From positions 1,488,001 through 1,552,000 of the forward strand of contig NZ_PYFT01000001.1 of the NCBI RefSeq assembly GCF_003023845.1: 64,000 bases of DNA. The letters are read 5' to 3'. Source of the stretch: Adhaeribacter arboris (GTDB lineage Bacteria; Bacteroidota; Bacteroidia; Cytophagales; Hymenobacteraceae). The notes beneath the pieces were generated by a model that was not told where the DNA came from, searched no databases, and saw only the letters and a list, made by a program, of their open reading frames with translations. This document shows, piece after piece, positions 17,199 to 27,359 of this stretch (position 1 is the stretch's first letter; every line of letters begins with the position of its first letter). The translations under genes were made by a program, and so were the position numbers.

Positions 17199-18461
17199 AT
17201 GAATCATTCAGAGATACAAAGTATAAAACAAAGGTTCGGCATTATTGGTAATTCCCCCCTGTTGAATTATGCGATTCAGGTGGCGGCTCAGGTGGCTCCT
17301 ACCGATATGACCGTTCTCATTACCGGAGAAAGTGGCAGCGGAAAAGAATCTTTTTCAAAAATTATTCATTCGCTAAGTCCGCGTAAGCACGGGCAATTTA
17401 TTGCCATTAACTGCGGCGCTATTCCGGAAGGAACTATTGACTCCGAATTATTTGGTCACGAGAAAGGATCTTTTACCGGAGCCCAGGAAGCCCGTAAAGG
17501 TTATTTTGAAGTAACGAATGGCGGCACTATTTTTCTGGATGAAATTGGTGAAATGCCCTTAGGTACCCAAGCGCGCTTACTCCGGGTACTCGAAAACGGC
17601 GAATTTATTAAAGTAGGATCATCTAAAGTACAAAAAACCGATGTACGGGTAGTTACCGCTACTAACGTAAATCTATTAAATGCGGTGCGGGACGGAGCTT
17701 TCCGGGAAGATTTATATTACCGGCTCAATACCGTACCTATTACCGTGCCTCCTTTGCGCGAACGCGGGGATGATGTGTATTTACTCTTCCGGAAGTTCGC
17801 GGCTGATTTTGCCGAAAAATACCACGTAAAACCCATAACCTTGACCCCCGATGCTATAATAGAATTACAACGTTTTCGTTTTCCGGGTAACATTCGCCAG
17901 TTAAAAAATATTGCTGAACAAATCTCGGTACTGGAATACGACCGGGAAATAGATAGTACCAAATTGCGGCATTACTTACCCCAGGAAGAAGTGAGTTCGG
18001 TACCCATGTTACTTCCTGGCCACCGAGCTGCCGAACAAAACTTTTCGGAACGCGACCTCTTGTACAAGGTGCTTTTCGACATGAAAAAAGACGTAACAGA
18101 TTTAAAAAAATTAGTGTACGAATTTATCAGTCCGCAAACAAACAAAGCCTCTATACTACAGGAGCACAGCCATCTATTTGAAAATCTGGATAATATAGAC
18201 CGGCACGCGTATTCCGCTCCTGAAAAAGCCGAAAATATTTTACTTTCGGTAAATGACCACGCCGACGATTACGAAAAAGTAGAGGATATTCCGCACGAAA
18301 CAGAAGAGGAAACTCTATCTTTAGAAAGTAAAGAAAAGGAAATGATTTTAAAAGCGCTCAAAAAGCACAATAATAAACGAAAGTACGCTGCCCACGACTT
18401 AGGCATTTCCGAGCGTACTCTTTACCGCAAATTAAAACAATACGACATTGAAGAGTTATAA
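17199..18461 (+). CDS. Receiver-less sigma-54-dependent transcriptional activator
   Basis: 420 residues. The AAA+ domain starts almost at the N-terminus: Walker A 'GESGSGKE' at 43-50, the sigma-54 contact loop as 'GSFTGA' at 90-95 (Ser in place of the usual Ala), and Walker B 'IFLDEIGEMP' at 111-120. A Fis-type helix-turn-helix occupies about 385-416 ('YAAHDLGISERTLYRKLKQY'). No receiver or sensor domain is present, so activity must be controlled otherwise. Between about 270 and 375 lies an acidic linker. It overlaps the lptE start by 14 bases. The miaB-activator-lptE order is, to my knowledge, conserved in Bacteroidota. Targets are unknown. Confidence 0.9.
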   Translation: MNHSEIQSIKQRFGIIGNSPLLNYAIQVAAQVAPTDMTVLITGESGSGKESFSKIIHSLSPRKHGQFIAINCGAIPEGTIDSELFGHEKGSFTGAQEARKGYFEVTNGGTIFLDEIGEMPLGTQARLLRVLENGEFIKVGSSKVQKTDVRVVTATNVNLLNAVRDGAFREDLYYRLNTVPITVPPLRERGDDVYLLFRKFAADFAEKYHVKPITLTPDAIIELQRFRFPGNIRQLKNIAEQISVLEYDREIDSTKLRHYLPQEEVSSVPMLLPGHRAAEQNFSERDLLYKVLFDMKKDVTDLKKLVYEFISPQTNKASILQEHSHLFENLDNIDRHAYSAPEKAENILLSVNDHADDYEKVEDIPHETEEETLSLESKEKEMILKALKKHNNKRKYAAHDLGISERTLYRKLKQYDIEEL

Positions 18462-18969
18462 TGCACTTATCACCAGCTTCATTTTTTGGCTTACTTTTGC
18501 ATTAACCGGGTGCGGAATTTATTCTTTTACCGGTACGAATATAGATCCATCCATCAAAACCATGAGTGTTCTTAACTTTGAGAATAACTCGGGCCAGGGA
18601 CCTTCCAATCTTACCCAATTAGTAAGTGAAGAATTTCGGGATTATTTTCAGCGGAATACCAATTTAAAGCTAATACCGCAAAACGGTGATTTACAATTCG
18701 AAGGGCAAATTTTATCTTTCAATTTTAGTCCGGCGGCATTACAAAAACAAGGAGAAACGGATGTGGCCTCCGTTAACCGGCTCACCATTAGCTTGCAGGT
18801 GCGCTACAAAAATAACAAAGATCCAAAGCAGGATTTTGAACAATCTTTCTCTGCTTTCAAAGATTTTCAGCAAAATCAAAATATTTCATCCATTGATAAT
18901 GCCGCTCTGCGCCCAATAGTAGAACAATTGGTAATGGATGTTTTTAACAAATCATTGGCAAATTGGTGA
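18448..18969 (+). CDS. lptE: LptE-family lipopolysaccharide assembly lipoprotein
   Basis: 173 residues from a TTG start at 18448, inside the end of the activator gene; no in-frame ATG fits. The lipoprotein signal ends in 'ALTGC' (mature Cys22). The body 'GIYSFTG...IKTMSVLNFENNSGQG', then 'LVSEEFRDYFQRNTNLKLI' matches the Bacteroidota LptE family. LptE plugs the LptD barrel in the outer membrane. Translation is probably coupled to the upstream gene. Confidence 0.85.
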   Translation: MKSYNALITSFIFWLTFALTGCGIYSFTGTNIDPSIKTMSVLNFENNSGQGPSNLTQLVSEEFRDYFQRNTNLKLIPQNGDLQFEGQILSFNFSPAALQKQGETDVASVNRLTISLQVRYKNNKDPKQDFEQSFSAFKDFQQNQNISSIDNAALRPIVEQLVMDVFNKSLANW

Positions 18970-18972
18970 TAG

Positions 18973-19117
18973 GTTGCAAGTTACAGGTCGCTGGTTACAA
19001 GTTTTACGCTATCGTTGATAAAATAACAAGCAATTAACCTTTCGACTTTTCAACCTTACTTCTAACCTGCCAACTATTCAACTTGTAACTTGTAACCTGC
19101 AACCTGTAACCTGCAAC
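18973..19117. repeat. Long inverted word-tract pair between lptE and TPR-like gene
   Basis: The arms 18973-19003 and 19087-19117 are 31 nt and complementary at 28 positions. They are built from GTTGCA/GTTACA/GGTTACAAGTT words. The spacer is 83 nt and contains further CTTTTCAACC-like words. Confidence 0.75.
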
Positions 19118-19123
19118 TCATAT

Positions 19124-20557
19124 ATGAATAAATCAGCTTTACTCCACATGATGCATCACGTCTCGGCCTTGACTGACCAGGACGTGGAAGAACTGGAAAA
19201 GTTGGTTAAGAATTTTCCGTACTGCCAGACGGCCCATCTACTTATTGCAAAAGCCTCGTACGATAAGGGTAATATGCTCTCGAATCAAAAGTTGCGCAAA
19301 GCGGCAGCTTATGCCACAAATCGGCACTTACTTAAAAAGCTAATTTACACTTCGGATTCGAGCATTTCACTCGCAGAAATCAAGGAACATGAGACTTCTG
19401 ACATTAAAGCAGAAGCGCCAATAGCAACTCATCCCAATCTTTTAATCAGTTCAACCGCTGATGTTCTACATGAGGTTCCGGAAACATCCAACGAGATGGA
19501 TGTAGAAAATGCGGAACTAGCTCCGGAAAATACTGGCTTAAACAACGATGTACCGATTCATTCAGCCATTGTTCCAGAGGAAGAATCATTGGTTTCCAGT
19601 ACAGAAGATGCGGTTTTAAAGACGGTTGAAGAAGAAAAAGAAGAAGAAATTATTGAAGAAGTAATTTCAGGAGAAGAAAGCGATGCTTTAATTCCAGAGT
19701 TAGTGGTTTTTTCAAATGATGATTCACTAGTTGAAGAGGAGGCGCTGTTAATCGGTCCAAAACCCGAAGATATATCCCTTTTAAAGCCGGCAAATTCTTT
19801 TACTCCAGCGGAAGTAGACGAGTTGCTCCAGGTGGATCATTGGAAAACTAACTTTTCTCAAACAGTAAATGGTGCTTCGATAACGTTTGAGCCAATCGTA
19901 CCTGAACAGCCCTCCGAAACAAGCATAAACACTCCGGAACCCGCAGAAATTATCCGCTATGAATTAGACGTTCCGGAAGAAATGGAAGAAAGTTCTCTGG
20001 ACCTAACTTTAGTGAATTTTGATTCTTATTTGTTTAAACCGGAGTGGGACGAATTTATACCTGGTGAATTAAAAGCGGCCACAAACGAAGAATTTATCCG
20101 GGAAGTATACTTATCGAACCAGGTAGGTTATTGGATGGGATCGAGCCGATTAGGCGAGTTATTACAAGTGAAAGACGAAGTAACCCGTCATACCCCTTTG
20201 CAGTTTTATCCTGATTTAATATTAGAGTACAGCAAACAAAACTACCTTACTCCTACCAATCCGCCAAAGGTAACTACTGTAAGCCGGCAGTTCGAGATAA
20301 TCGATCAATTTTTGAAGTCTAACCCTAAATTAAAAACTTTTTCAAACGAGAAGGTGCGTTCCGAGCCGCATGATGATTTAGCTTTTAAAAGTACGAAAAA
20401 CACCAAAAATTTAGCTTCCGAAAATTTGGCTAATATTTTGATACAACAAGGAAAACTTAAAAAAGCTATCAAAATTTATGAGCATCTGATAGTTAAAATA
20501 CCGGAAAAAAAAGCTTACTTTGCGTCTCAAATTGAAAATCTAAGAAATCAGTTATAG
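19124..20557 (+). CDS. Hypothetical protein with C-terminal TPR-like helices
   Basis: 477 residues. The N-terminal 85 residues are helical ('VEELEKLVKNFPYCQTAHLLIAKASYDKGN'), resembling a TPR pair. A long acidic low-complexity middle (about 95-290, rich in Glu, Pro and Thr) follows. The C-terminal segment 'ASENLANILIQQGKLKKAIKIYEHLI' is a TPR-like hairpin. No signal peptide is seen. It sits directly before secG (3 bases between stop and start), a placement I recall as common in Bacteroidota, but the function is unknown. Confidence 0.75.
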   Translation: MNKSALLHMMHHVSALTDQDVEELEKLVKNFPYCQTAHLLIAKASYDKGNMLSNQKLRKAAAYATNRHLLKKLIYTSDSSISLAEIKEHETSDIKAEAPIATHPNLLISSTADVLHEVPETSNEMDVENAELAPENTGLNNDVPIHSAIVPEEESLVSSTEDAVLKTVEEEKEEEIIEEVISGEESDALIPELVVFSNDDSLVEEEALLIGPKPEDISLLKPANSFTPAEVDELLQVDHWKTNFSQTVNGASITFEPIVPEQPSETSINTPEPAEIIRYELDVPEEMEESSLDLTLVNFDSYLFKPEWDEFIPGELKAATNEEFIREVYLSNQVGYWMGSSRLGELLQVKDEVTRHTPLQFYPDLILEYSKQNYLTPTNPPKVTTVSRQFEIIDQFLKSNPKLKTFSNEKVRSEPHDDLAFKSTKNTKNLASENLANILIQQGKLKKAIKIYEHLIVKIPEKKAYFASQIENLRNQL

Positions 20558-20560
20558 TAT

Positions 20561-20968
20561 ATGTACATTACCCTTATTTGTATTATTATTTTTGTTTGTG
20601 TTCTGCTCGTTTTAGTAGTTTTATCCCAAAATTCAAAAGGCGGCGGTTTATCCAGTCAGTTTGGAGCGGGCTCCAGCCAGTTAATGGGTGTAAAGAGAAC
20701 CGGCGATTTACTTGAAAAATTAACCTGGGGTTTTGCCATTGCTTTAGTTCTACTCACTTTAACTTCGCACATTATTTTAGACGAAAATAGCAGCGAGGTA
20801 CAATCACGGAGCGTTAATATTGAAAAAGCAAGTCAGGAAAGATCGGCTCCCGCAGCAGCTCCGGTTATTCCGCCAGCCGGCACTAGAACACCCGCTGGTA
20901 ATACCGCTCCTGCTCGGCAACCAGCCGTAAGTACTCCCGGAGTAACCACGGACACCACTACCAAATAA
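20561..20968 (+). CDS. secG: Preprotein translocase subunit SecG
   Basis: 135 residues with two membrane helices (about 3-22 and 57-75) joined by the diagnostic loop 'LSQNSKGGGLSSQFGAGSSQLMGVKRTGDLLEK'-type sequence containing GGGL. A Pro/Ala/Thr-rich tail of about 50 residues follows, as is common in Bacteroidota SecG. It is part of the SecYEG protein export channel. It starts three bases after the preceding gene and is followed by a terminator. Confidence 0.9.
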   Translation: MYITLICIIIFVCVLLVLVVLSQNSKGGGLSSQFGAGSSQLMGVKRTGDLLEKLTWGFAIALVLLTLTSHIILDENSSEVQSRSVNIEKASQERSAPAAAPVIPPAGTRTPAGNTAPARQPAVSTPGVTTDTTTK

Positions 20969-20992
20969 CACTTTTAACCAACTAATAAGGAT

Positions 20993-21026
20993 ACCGGTAT
21001 TGCCCCAAGCAGTACCGGTTTTTTTC
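20993..21026 (+). terminator. Intrinsic terminator after secG
   Basis: ACCGGTA (20993-20999) pairs with TACCGGT (21013-21019), followed by a run of eight Ts starting at 21019. Confidence 0.8.
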
Positions 21027-21079
21027 TTTACACGTTTTACCTTATCTTTCCCGGTTGCCTTACCAGATGGATGGTCAAA

Positions 21080-21192
21080 AAATGACAGTCATCTTTTACC
21101 TGACAGAGGCACCCTGACATTTATGACAGTTTTCAGAGCAGTTAAACTGAAAAAATGGCGATATTAGATAAGATTAAACGCTTGGCACAGGA
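21080..21192 (+). promoter_or_regulatory. Candidate heat-shock regulatory region upstream of groES
   Basis: Four copies of TGACAG/TGACAT (21083, 21101, 21115, 21124) lie in 47 bases, followed by TTGGCAC at 21182-21188, about 100 bases before the groES ATG. TTGGCAC is an exact sigma-54 -24 half-element, but the matching -12 half is poor (ATGTA instead of TTGCA). The region therefore looks regulatory; the factor is unknown. Confidence 0.4.
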
Positions 21193-21289
21193 AATGTAGG
21201 AGTCCTTAACGCTAAAGAAAGTATAGCATCTGCTTTAGTCATGCATTCATTTAAAACATCCATATTTACTTTAAACTATAGAAAAACCT

Positions 21290-21580
21290 ATGGCAATTAA
21301 CATTAAACCATTAGCAGACAGAGTAATTGTTGCTCCTGCAGCAGCTGAAGAAAAAACCAAATCAGGTATTATTATTCCGGATACTGCCAAAGAAAAACCA
21401 CAAAGAGGTGAAATTGTGGCAGTAGGCGAAGGTAAAGTTTCGGAGCAGGGCGTTTTAGTAAAACCCCAATTGCAAGTCGGCGATCAGGTTTTGTACGGTA
21501 AATATGCCGGCACTGAAATCACTATTGAAGGTCAGGATTACTTGATCATGCGTGAGTCTGATATTTTTGCGGTAGTTTAA
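21290..21580 (+). CDS. groES: Co-chaperonin GroES
   Basis: 96 residues, the usual length. '[32 protein letters not shown]' carries the mobile loop (about 17-33), and '[15 protein letters not shown]' with C-terminal 'YLIMRESDI' match GroES throughout. It caps the GroEL ring during ATP-dependent folding. It is in an operon with groEL, 66 bases downstream. Confidence 0.97.
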   Translation: MAINIKPLADRVIVAPAAAEEKTKSGIIIPDTAKEKPQRGEIVAVGEGKVSEQGVLVKPQLQVGDQVLYGKYAGTEITIEGQDYLIMRESDIFAVV

Positions 21581-21610
21581 TGTAACCGCTCTTTTATCTG
21601 AATAAACTAA

Positions 21611-23287
<1,677 letters not shown>

Positions 23288-23298
23288 TATCCTCCCTC

Positions 23299-23352
23299 AT
23301 TAGCATAAACAAAAAGCCCCTGAAATTTCAGGGGCTTTTTGTTTATGCTAAT
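23299..23352. terminator. Perfect 54-nt palindromic bidirectional terminator
   Basis: Positions 23299-23352 equal their own reverse complement with no loop. The centre is GCCCCTGAAATTTCAGGGGC, flanked by AAAAA/TTTTT and then TAGCATAAAC with its complement. It separates convergent groEL and the lipoprotein gene at 23386, so it can stop transcription from both sides. Confidence 0.9.
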
Positions 23353-23385
23353 ATGTAACTCTAGAGTAATTCTTACTATTAAAGT

Positions 23386-23985
23386 TTAAGGTAATTCCTT
23401 GATTAAGATGGTAATAGCGTGCGGAGCGGTTTCGTCGCCGCCAAAGTAAGGGAAAAGCTTGTATTTGTTTGTATCTCCGGAGCAACCACGTTCCATTTCA
23501 ACAGTTTTCCCATCCAGCTTAAATACGTATTTACTATCCAAAGCTTCTAATTCATACTCGTATTCTTTGTTTAAATCAACAGCCGTAATAAACTGTTCGT
23601 ACCGGGTTTGATTTTTATAGGTGTAAGCCAGAATCTCTAATTGATTATTGTACCAGCGCCAGCCAAAACGAGCGCTGTTACTCTGGTGGTCAGAACCACA
23701 ATCAGAAAATCCGTACAGCTTATTTATATCCGCCTGGTTAGCTTGATCTTTGGTTGTATAAACTGCCGATTCATCAAATTTTACAATAAACTTAAGTTTG
23801 TTCGAGGTAACCAAGCCAATATTATTGTTGGTATAGTGGTTATTCTCCAGAATAATATAAGTAGCAAAACCATTGTTGTTAGCTTCTTCTTTGGGCGCTA
23901 CAGGAATAATTTGTTCTATTTTGTCGCAACTGGTAAATAAGACTGATAAAGCTAAACAAGCACCTGAAAAGTAAGTTTTTAACAT
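23386..23985 (-). CDS. Hypothetical lipoprotein
   Basis: 199 residues with a lipoprotein leader ending 'LFTSC' (mature Cys20). The body is beta-rich with 'FGWRWYNNQLEILAYTYKNQTRYEQF', 'YVFKLDGKTVEMERGC' and 'LFPYFGGDETAPHAITI', suggesting a jelly-roll (LamG/polysaccharide-lyase-like) sandwich, with two cysteine pairs possible. No family is firmly recognised. It is a single gene convergent with groEL. Confidence 0.65.
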   Translation of the reverse strand: MLKTYFSGACLALSVLFTSCDKIEQIIPVAPKEEANNNGFATYIILENNHYTNNNIGLVTSNKLKFIVKFDESAVYTTKDQANQADINKLYGFSDCGSDHQSNSARFGWRWYNNQLEILAYTYKNQTRYEQFITAVDLNKEYEYELEALDSKYVFKLDGKTVEMERGCSGDTNKYKLFPYFGGDETAPHAITILIKELP

Positions 23986-24157
23986 ATTTATAATTGAATT
24001 GCCAAAATTGATTACTATGCCAACATTCCGGAATAAGCTTTAAGTTCTCGGATATAAATGGGTTGTTTGGCAGTTGGCGGAAATACTATCTTCTTCTAAA
24101 ATAAATTATACTTCTTGTATATCTTTACCCAAGTTTGGAAACTGTTTAAAAATAAAA

Positions 24158-24182
24158 ACAGCCGACTATATGGGCCGGCTGT
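24158..24182 (-). terminator. Intrinsic terminator after the POT transporter
   Basis: Read on the minus strand, ACAGCCG (24176-24182) pairs with CGGCTGT (24158-24164), followed by a T-rich stretch downstream. Confidence 0.75.
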
Positions 24183-24210
24183 CTTGTCTTCTCTTATCTA
24201 AAATAAAAAT

Positions 24211-25737
24211 TTAAACGGGAGCATTCATCATTTTAACCAGTTTACGATTTACTAAAAACAATATTAAAGATGCTAGAGCCGCTGAAACTACAAACACCAT
24301 AAAGAAGCTGTATAAATCGGTAATTTCGTACCCAAATAAATTAGGAGCGGGTTTGCCGGCTTCTGGGTATAAACTGCTCATAAAACCAGCCAGGTAATTA
24401 GCCGCGGCATTCGCTAAAAACCAAACAGCCATTAATAAAGAACTGAATTTTAAAGGAGCTAATTTGTTTACCAGCGATAGACCAATCGGCGATAAACACA
24501 ATTCGCCGATGGAATGCAGAAAATACAAACCTACCAGGTAGAACATGCTTACCTTAATACCAGGTTGTAAATCGTCTACTCCAAAACACATTACCAAGTA
24601 ACCCAACGCCAATAAACCTAAACCTATAACCATTTTTAATGGCGAAGGTGGCTCTAATCCGCGCTGGCCTAATGCCGTCCAGAGTAATGCCATTAAGGGA
24701 GCACAGGTAACAATAAAGAAGGCATTTAAATTTTGAAATATACTGGCGGGTAAGGTGTAGTTGAAAATAGTGCGGTTCATTTGTTCATCGGCGAAGAAAG
24801 TAAGCGAGGCAGGGGCTTGCTCAAAAGCGGCCCAAAAGAATACTACGAAAAAAGCCACCGTAAATATAACGTAAACCCGTTGCCGGTCCCCGGCCGTTAA
24901 AGATTTATCCAACAACACTAAAGCCGCTATACCTAAAGCGGATAAAATAAGTAAGGGCATAATTACCGAAAACGTAGTGGTATCTATCCAAAGAAAACCT
25001 AAGGCTAAAGCCAGCATAACCGGTAGTATCATATATACCCCTTTTATCCCTGGCGAAGAAACGGGCGTATTACCAACTTGCTCTCCTTCGGGGGTGTGCA
25101 AGTATTTATTTTTCCCCCACTGAAATAAGCCCGTTCCCAGAACCATAGCAATGCCGCAGGCCAGAAAAGCCCAGCGGAAATCTTCGGGCCGGCCGGTATC
25201 CCCTACCAAGCTGGTAATGGTATTGCCGATAAAAGAACCTAAATTAATACCCATGTAAAAAATAGTATAGGCTGCATCTCGTCGGCGATCTTCCGGGGTA
25301 TACAGCGAACCTACCATAGTAGAAATATTAGGCTTAAAAAAGCCATTCCCTATAATCATCCCGCCTAAACCTAAATACAATAATCCTTGCCCAAGTGGAG
25401 TACCGTACGCACTACCAGCTGCAAACAAAACAAACTGACCCAAAGCCATTAAAATACCACCAGTTAAAATGGAACGGCGATTACCCCAATACCGGTCTGA
25501 AATATAGCCCCCTATCAACGGAGTAAGGTAAATTAAACTGGTATAACCACCGTAAAATTTGGAGGCAAAAGCTTTGTCCATCATCATGGCTTTGGTTAAG
25601 AAAAGCACCAGCACTGCCCGCATGCCGTAATAACTAAAGCGCTCCCACATTTCCGTCGCGAAAAGCAAATACAAACCTCTAGGATGTCCCTGGGTTTTGG
25701 TACTTGGTTCCGCGTATAAGCTCGTAGTTGGTTCCAT
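24211..25737 (-). CDS. POT-family proton-dependent peptide transporter
   Basis: 508 residues with about 14 membrane helices. Signature segments are 'ATEMWERFSYYGMRAVLVLFL' (about 27-47, the ExxER-type motif), 'GGYISDRYWGNRRSI' and 'YTIFYMGINLGSFIGN', all diagnostic for PTR2/POT transporters. It takes up di- and tripeptides with protons across the inner membrane. A single gene with its own terminator. Confidence 0.93.
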   Translation of the reverse strand: MEPTTSLYAEPSTKTQGHPRGLYLLFATEMWERFSYYGMRAVLVLFLTKAMMMDKAFASKFYGGYTSLIYLTPLIGGYISDRYWGNRRSILTGGILMALGQFVLFAAGSAYGTPLGQGLLYLGLGGMIIGNGFFKPNISTMVGSLYTPEDRRRDAAYTIFYMGINLGSFIGNTITSLVGDTGRPEDFRWAFLACGIAMVLGTGLFQWGKNKYLHTPEGEQVGNTPVSSPGIKGVYMILPVMLALALGFLWIDTTTFSVIMPLLILSALGIAALVLLDKSLTAGDRQRVYVIFTVAFFVVFFWAAFEQAPASLTFFADEQMNRTIFNYTLPASIFQNLNAFFIVTCAPLMALLWTALGQRGLEPPSPLKMVIGLGLLALGYLVMCFGVDDLQPGIKVSMFYLVGLYFLHSIGELCLSPIGLSLVNKLAPLKFSSLLMAVWFLANAAANYLAGFMSSLYPEAGKPAPNLFGYEITDLYSFFMVFVVSAALASLILFLVNRKLVKMMNAPV

Positions 25738-25954
25738 GTATAAGTTTTAGAAATTTTTTAAATAAATAACGTATTTTTGAAGAAAGTAAATCTACAATCT
25801 ATGTAGCAATTACACAATTTTTAATTTTCTAATAATAAGATTTAAATCAGTTTTGATTGTAAATTCTGCTAATAATACATTCTTATCGGTACAAGTCATA
25901 AACTAACGTAAAACCCTTATCCTTATTCCAGGTTAAAAATTTATAATAATTCCT

Positions 25955-26671
25955 ATGCACTTATTTTACACTCCGGATATTACAACGGAAACCTACACCT
26001 TAAGCGAAGACGAATCTAAACATAGTATACGGGTATTAAGATTACAGGAAGGCGACGAAATTAATCTGGTAGATGGGAAAGGGAGCTTCTATACCGCACA
26101 GATTAAAACTGCCAACCCTAAAAAATGTGTTCTCCAAGTAATAAATAAAGCGCCAGATTTCGGGAAGCGCTCGTTTTACGTACATGTGGCGGTAGCCCCA
26201 ACTAAAAACCTGGACCGCATGGAATGGTTCGTAGAAAAAGCTGTTGAAGTAGGAATTGAGGAGATCTCATTCTTGCTCTGTGACCGTTCTGAGAGAAAAA
26301 ATATTAATATCGAAAGATTAGAAAAGATAGCTGTTAGTGCCATGAAACAAGCGGTAAAAGCGTATTTGCCTCAATTAAACGGAATGCAGGCTTTCCCATC
26401 TTTTATTCAACAAGTTGATGCCGCTAACACGTATATCGCGCACCTCGAAAATCACGATCGCACTTTGCTTAGTCAGGTGCATTTGAGTCAAAAAATTTGT
26501 ATATTAATAGGCCCGGAAGGAGATTTTTCCGTTAAGGAAATTGAACTGGCCTATGGTCGCGGAATTAAACCGGTTACTTTAGGTACCTCACGGTTACGCA
26601 CCGAAACGGCCGCCTTAGTAGCCTGCCATACCGTAAATTTATTACATGAACTTAAATCAGTATTACCTTAA
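25955..26671 (+). CDS. rsmE: 16S rRNA m3U1498 methyltransferase RsmE
   Basis: 238 residues: an N-terminal PUA-like domain (about 1-70, 'DESKHSIRVLRLQEGD') and a C-terminal SPOUT knot with 'LIGPEGDFS' (about 182) and 'LGTSRLRTETAAL' (about 210), which bind S-adenosylmethionine. It methylates U1498 of 16S rRNA. It is followed 10 bases later by the DUF4159 gene. Confidence 0.93.
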   Translation: MHLFYTPDITTETYTLSEDESKHSIRVLRLQEGDEINLVDGKGSFYTAQIKTANPKKCVLQVINKAPDFGKRSFYVHVAVAPTKNLDRMEWFVEKAVEVGIEEISFLLCDRSERKNINIERLEKIAVSAMKQAVKAYLPQLNGMQAFPSFIQQVDAANTYIAHLENHDRTLLSQVHLSQKICILIGPEGDFSVKEIELAYGRGIKPVTLGTSRLRTETAALVACHTVNLLHELKSVLP

Positions 26672-26681
26672 TTAATTTTAT

Positions 26682-27344
26682 ATGAGACTCTTTATTTGTG
26701 TGTTGGTACTACTTTGTGTAAGTGCAGTTTCCTTAAAAGCGCAACAAGCCAGTTTTAAAATAGCTAAATTAAAGTATAACGGCGGCGGCGATTGGTACGC
26801 GAACAAAACGTCTTTAAGCAATTTAATTCAGTTTTGTAACCAAAACCTACGCATGAATATTTCGCCGGAAGAAGCGGTAGTGGAAGTAGGCAGCCCGGAG
26901 TTGTTGTCTTACCCGTTCGTGCATATGACGGGCCACGGGAACGTAGTATTCTCAGAATCAGAAGCGGAGAACTTACGCAAATATTTAATGGGGGGCGGTT
27001 TCCTGCACATCGACGATAATTACGGCTTAGATAAATTTATTCGGACCGAAATGAAGAAAGTATTTCCGGAACTGGAATTTGTAGAATTGCCTTTTAACCA
27101 TCCGGTGTACCACCAGAAATTTGATTTTGATAAAGGTTTACCTAAAATTCACGAGCACGATAATAAACCCCCACAAGGCTTTGGCTTAATTTATCAGGGC
27201 CGTTTGGTTTGCTTTTATTCTTACGAATGTGATTTAGGGAATGGTTGGGAAGACCAGGAAACCTATAACGACCCGGAAGAAAAACGGCAACTAGCTTTAC
27301 AAATGGGAGCCAATCTACTCTCCTACGCTACTACTCAATTTTAA
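26682..27344 (+). CDS. DUF4159 secreted protein
   Basis: 220 residues with a signal peptide (about 1-20, ending SLKAQ). The family hallmark 'YNGGGDWYANKTSLSNLIQF', then 'FVHMTGHGNVVFSE', 'YLMGGGFLHIDDNYG' and 'FNHPVYHQKFDF' define DUF4159. Members have a flavodoxin-like glutamine-amidotransferase-like core; the role is unknown. It is probably co-transcribed with rsmE and convergent with the gene at 27360. Confidence 0.88.
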   Translation: MRLFICVLVLLCVSAVSLKAQQASFKIAKLKYNGGGDWYANKTSLSNLIQFCNQNLRMNISPEEAVVEVGSPELLSYPFVHMTGHGNVVFSESEAENLRKYLMGGGFLHIDDNYGLDKFIRTEMKKVFPELEFVELPFNHPVYHQKFDFDKGLPKIHEHDNKPPQGFGLIYQGRLVCFYSYECDLGNGWEDQETYNDPEEKRQLALQMGANLLSYATTQF

Positions 27345-27359
27345 AATTTAAAATTTTAA

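Noticed and set aside
19080-19118. Tandem TGTAACCTGCAACC words considered as a CRISPR-like array
   Set aside because: No unique spacers or regular spacing, and no cas genes; it is part of an inverted word tract.
21182-21198. A full sigma-54 promoter before groES
   Set aside because: The -24 half is perfect, but the -12 half is ATGTA instead of TTGCA. It is kept only as a candidate element.
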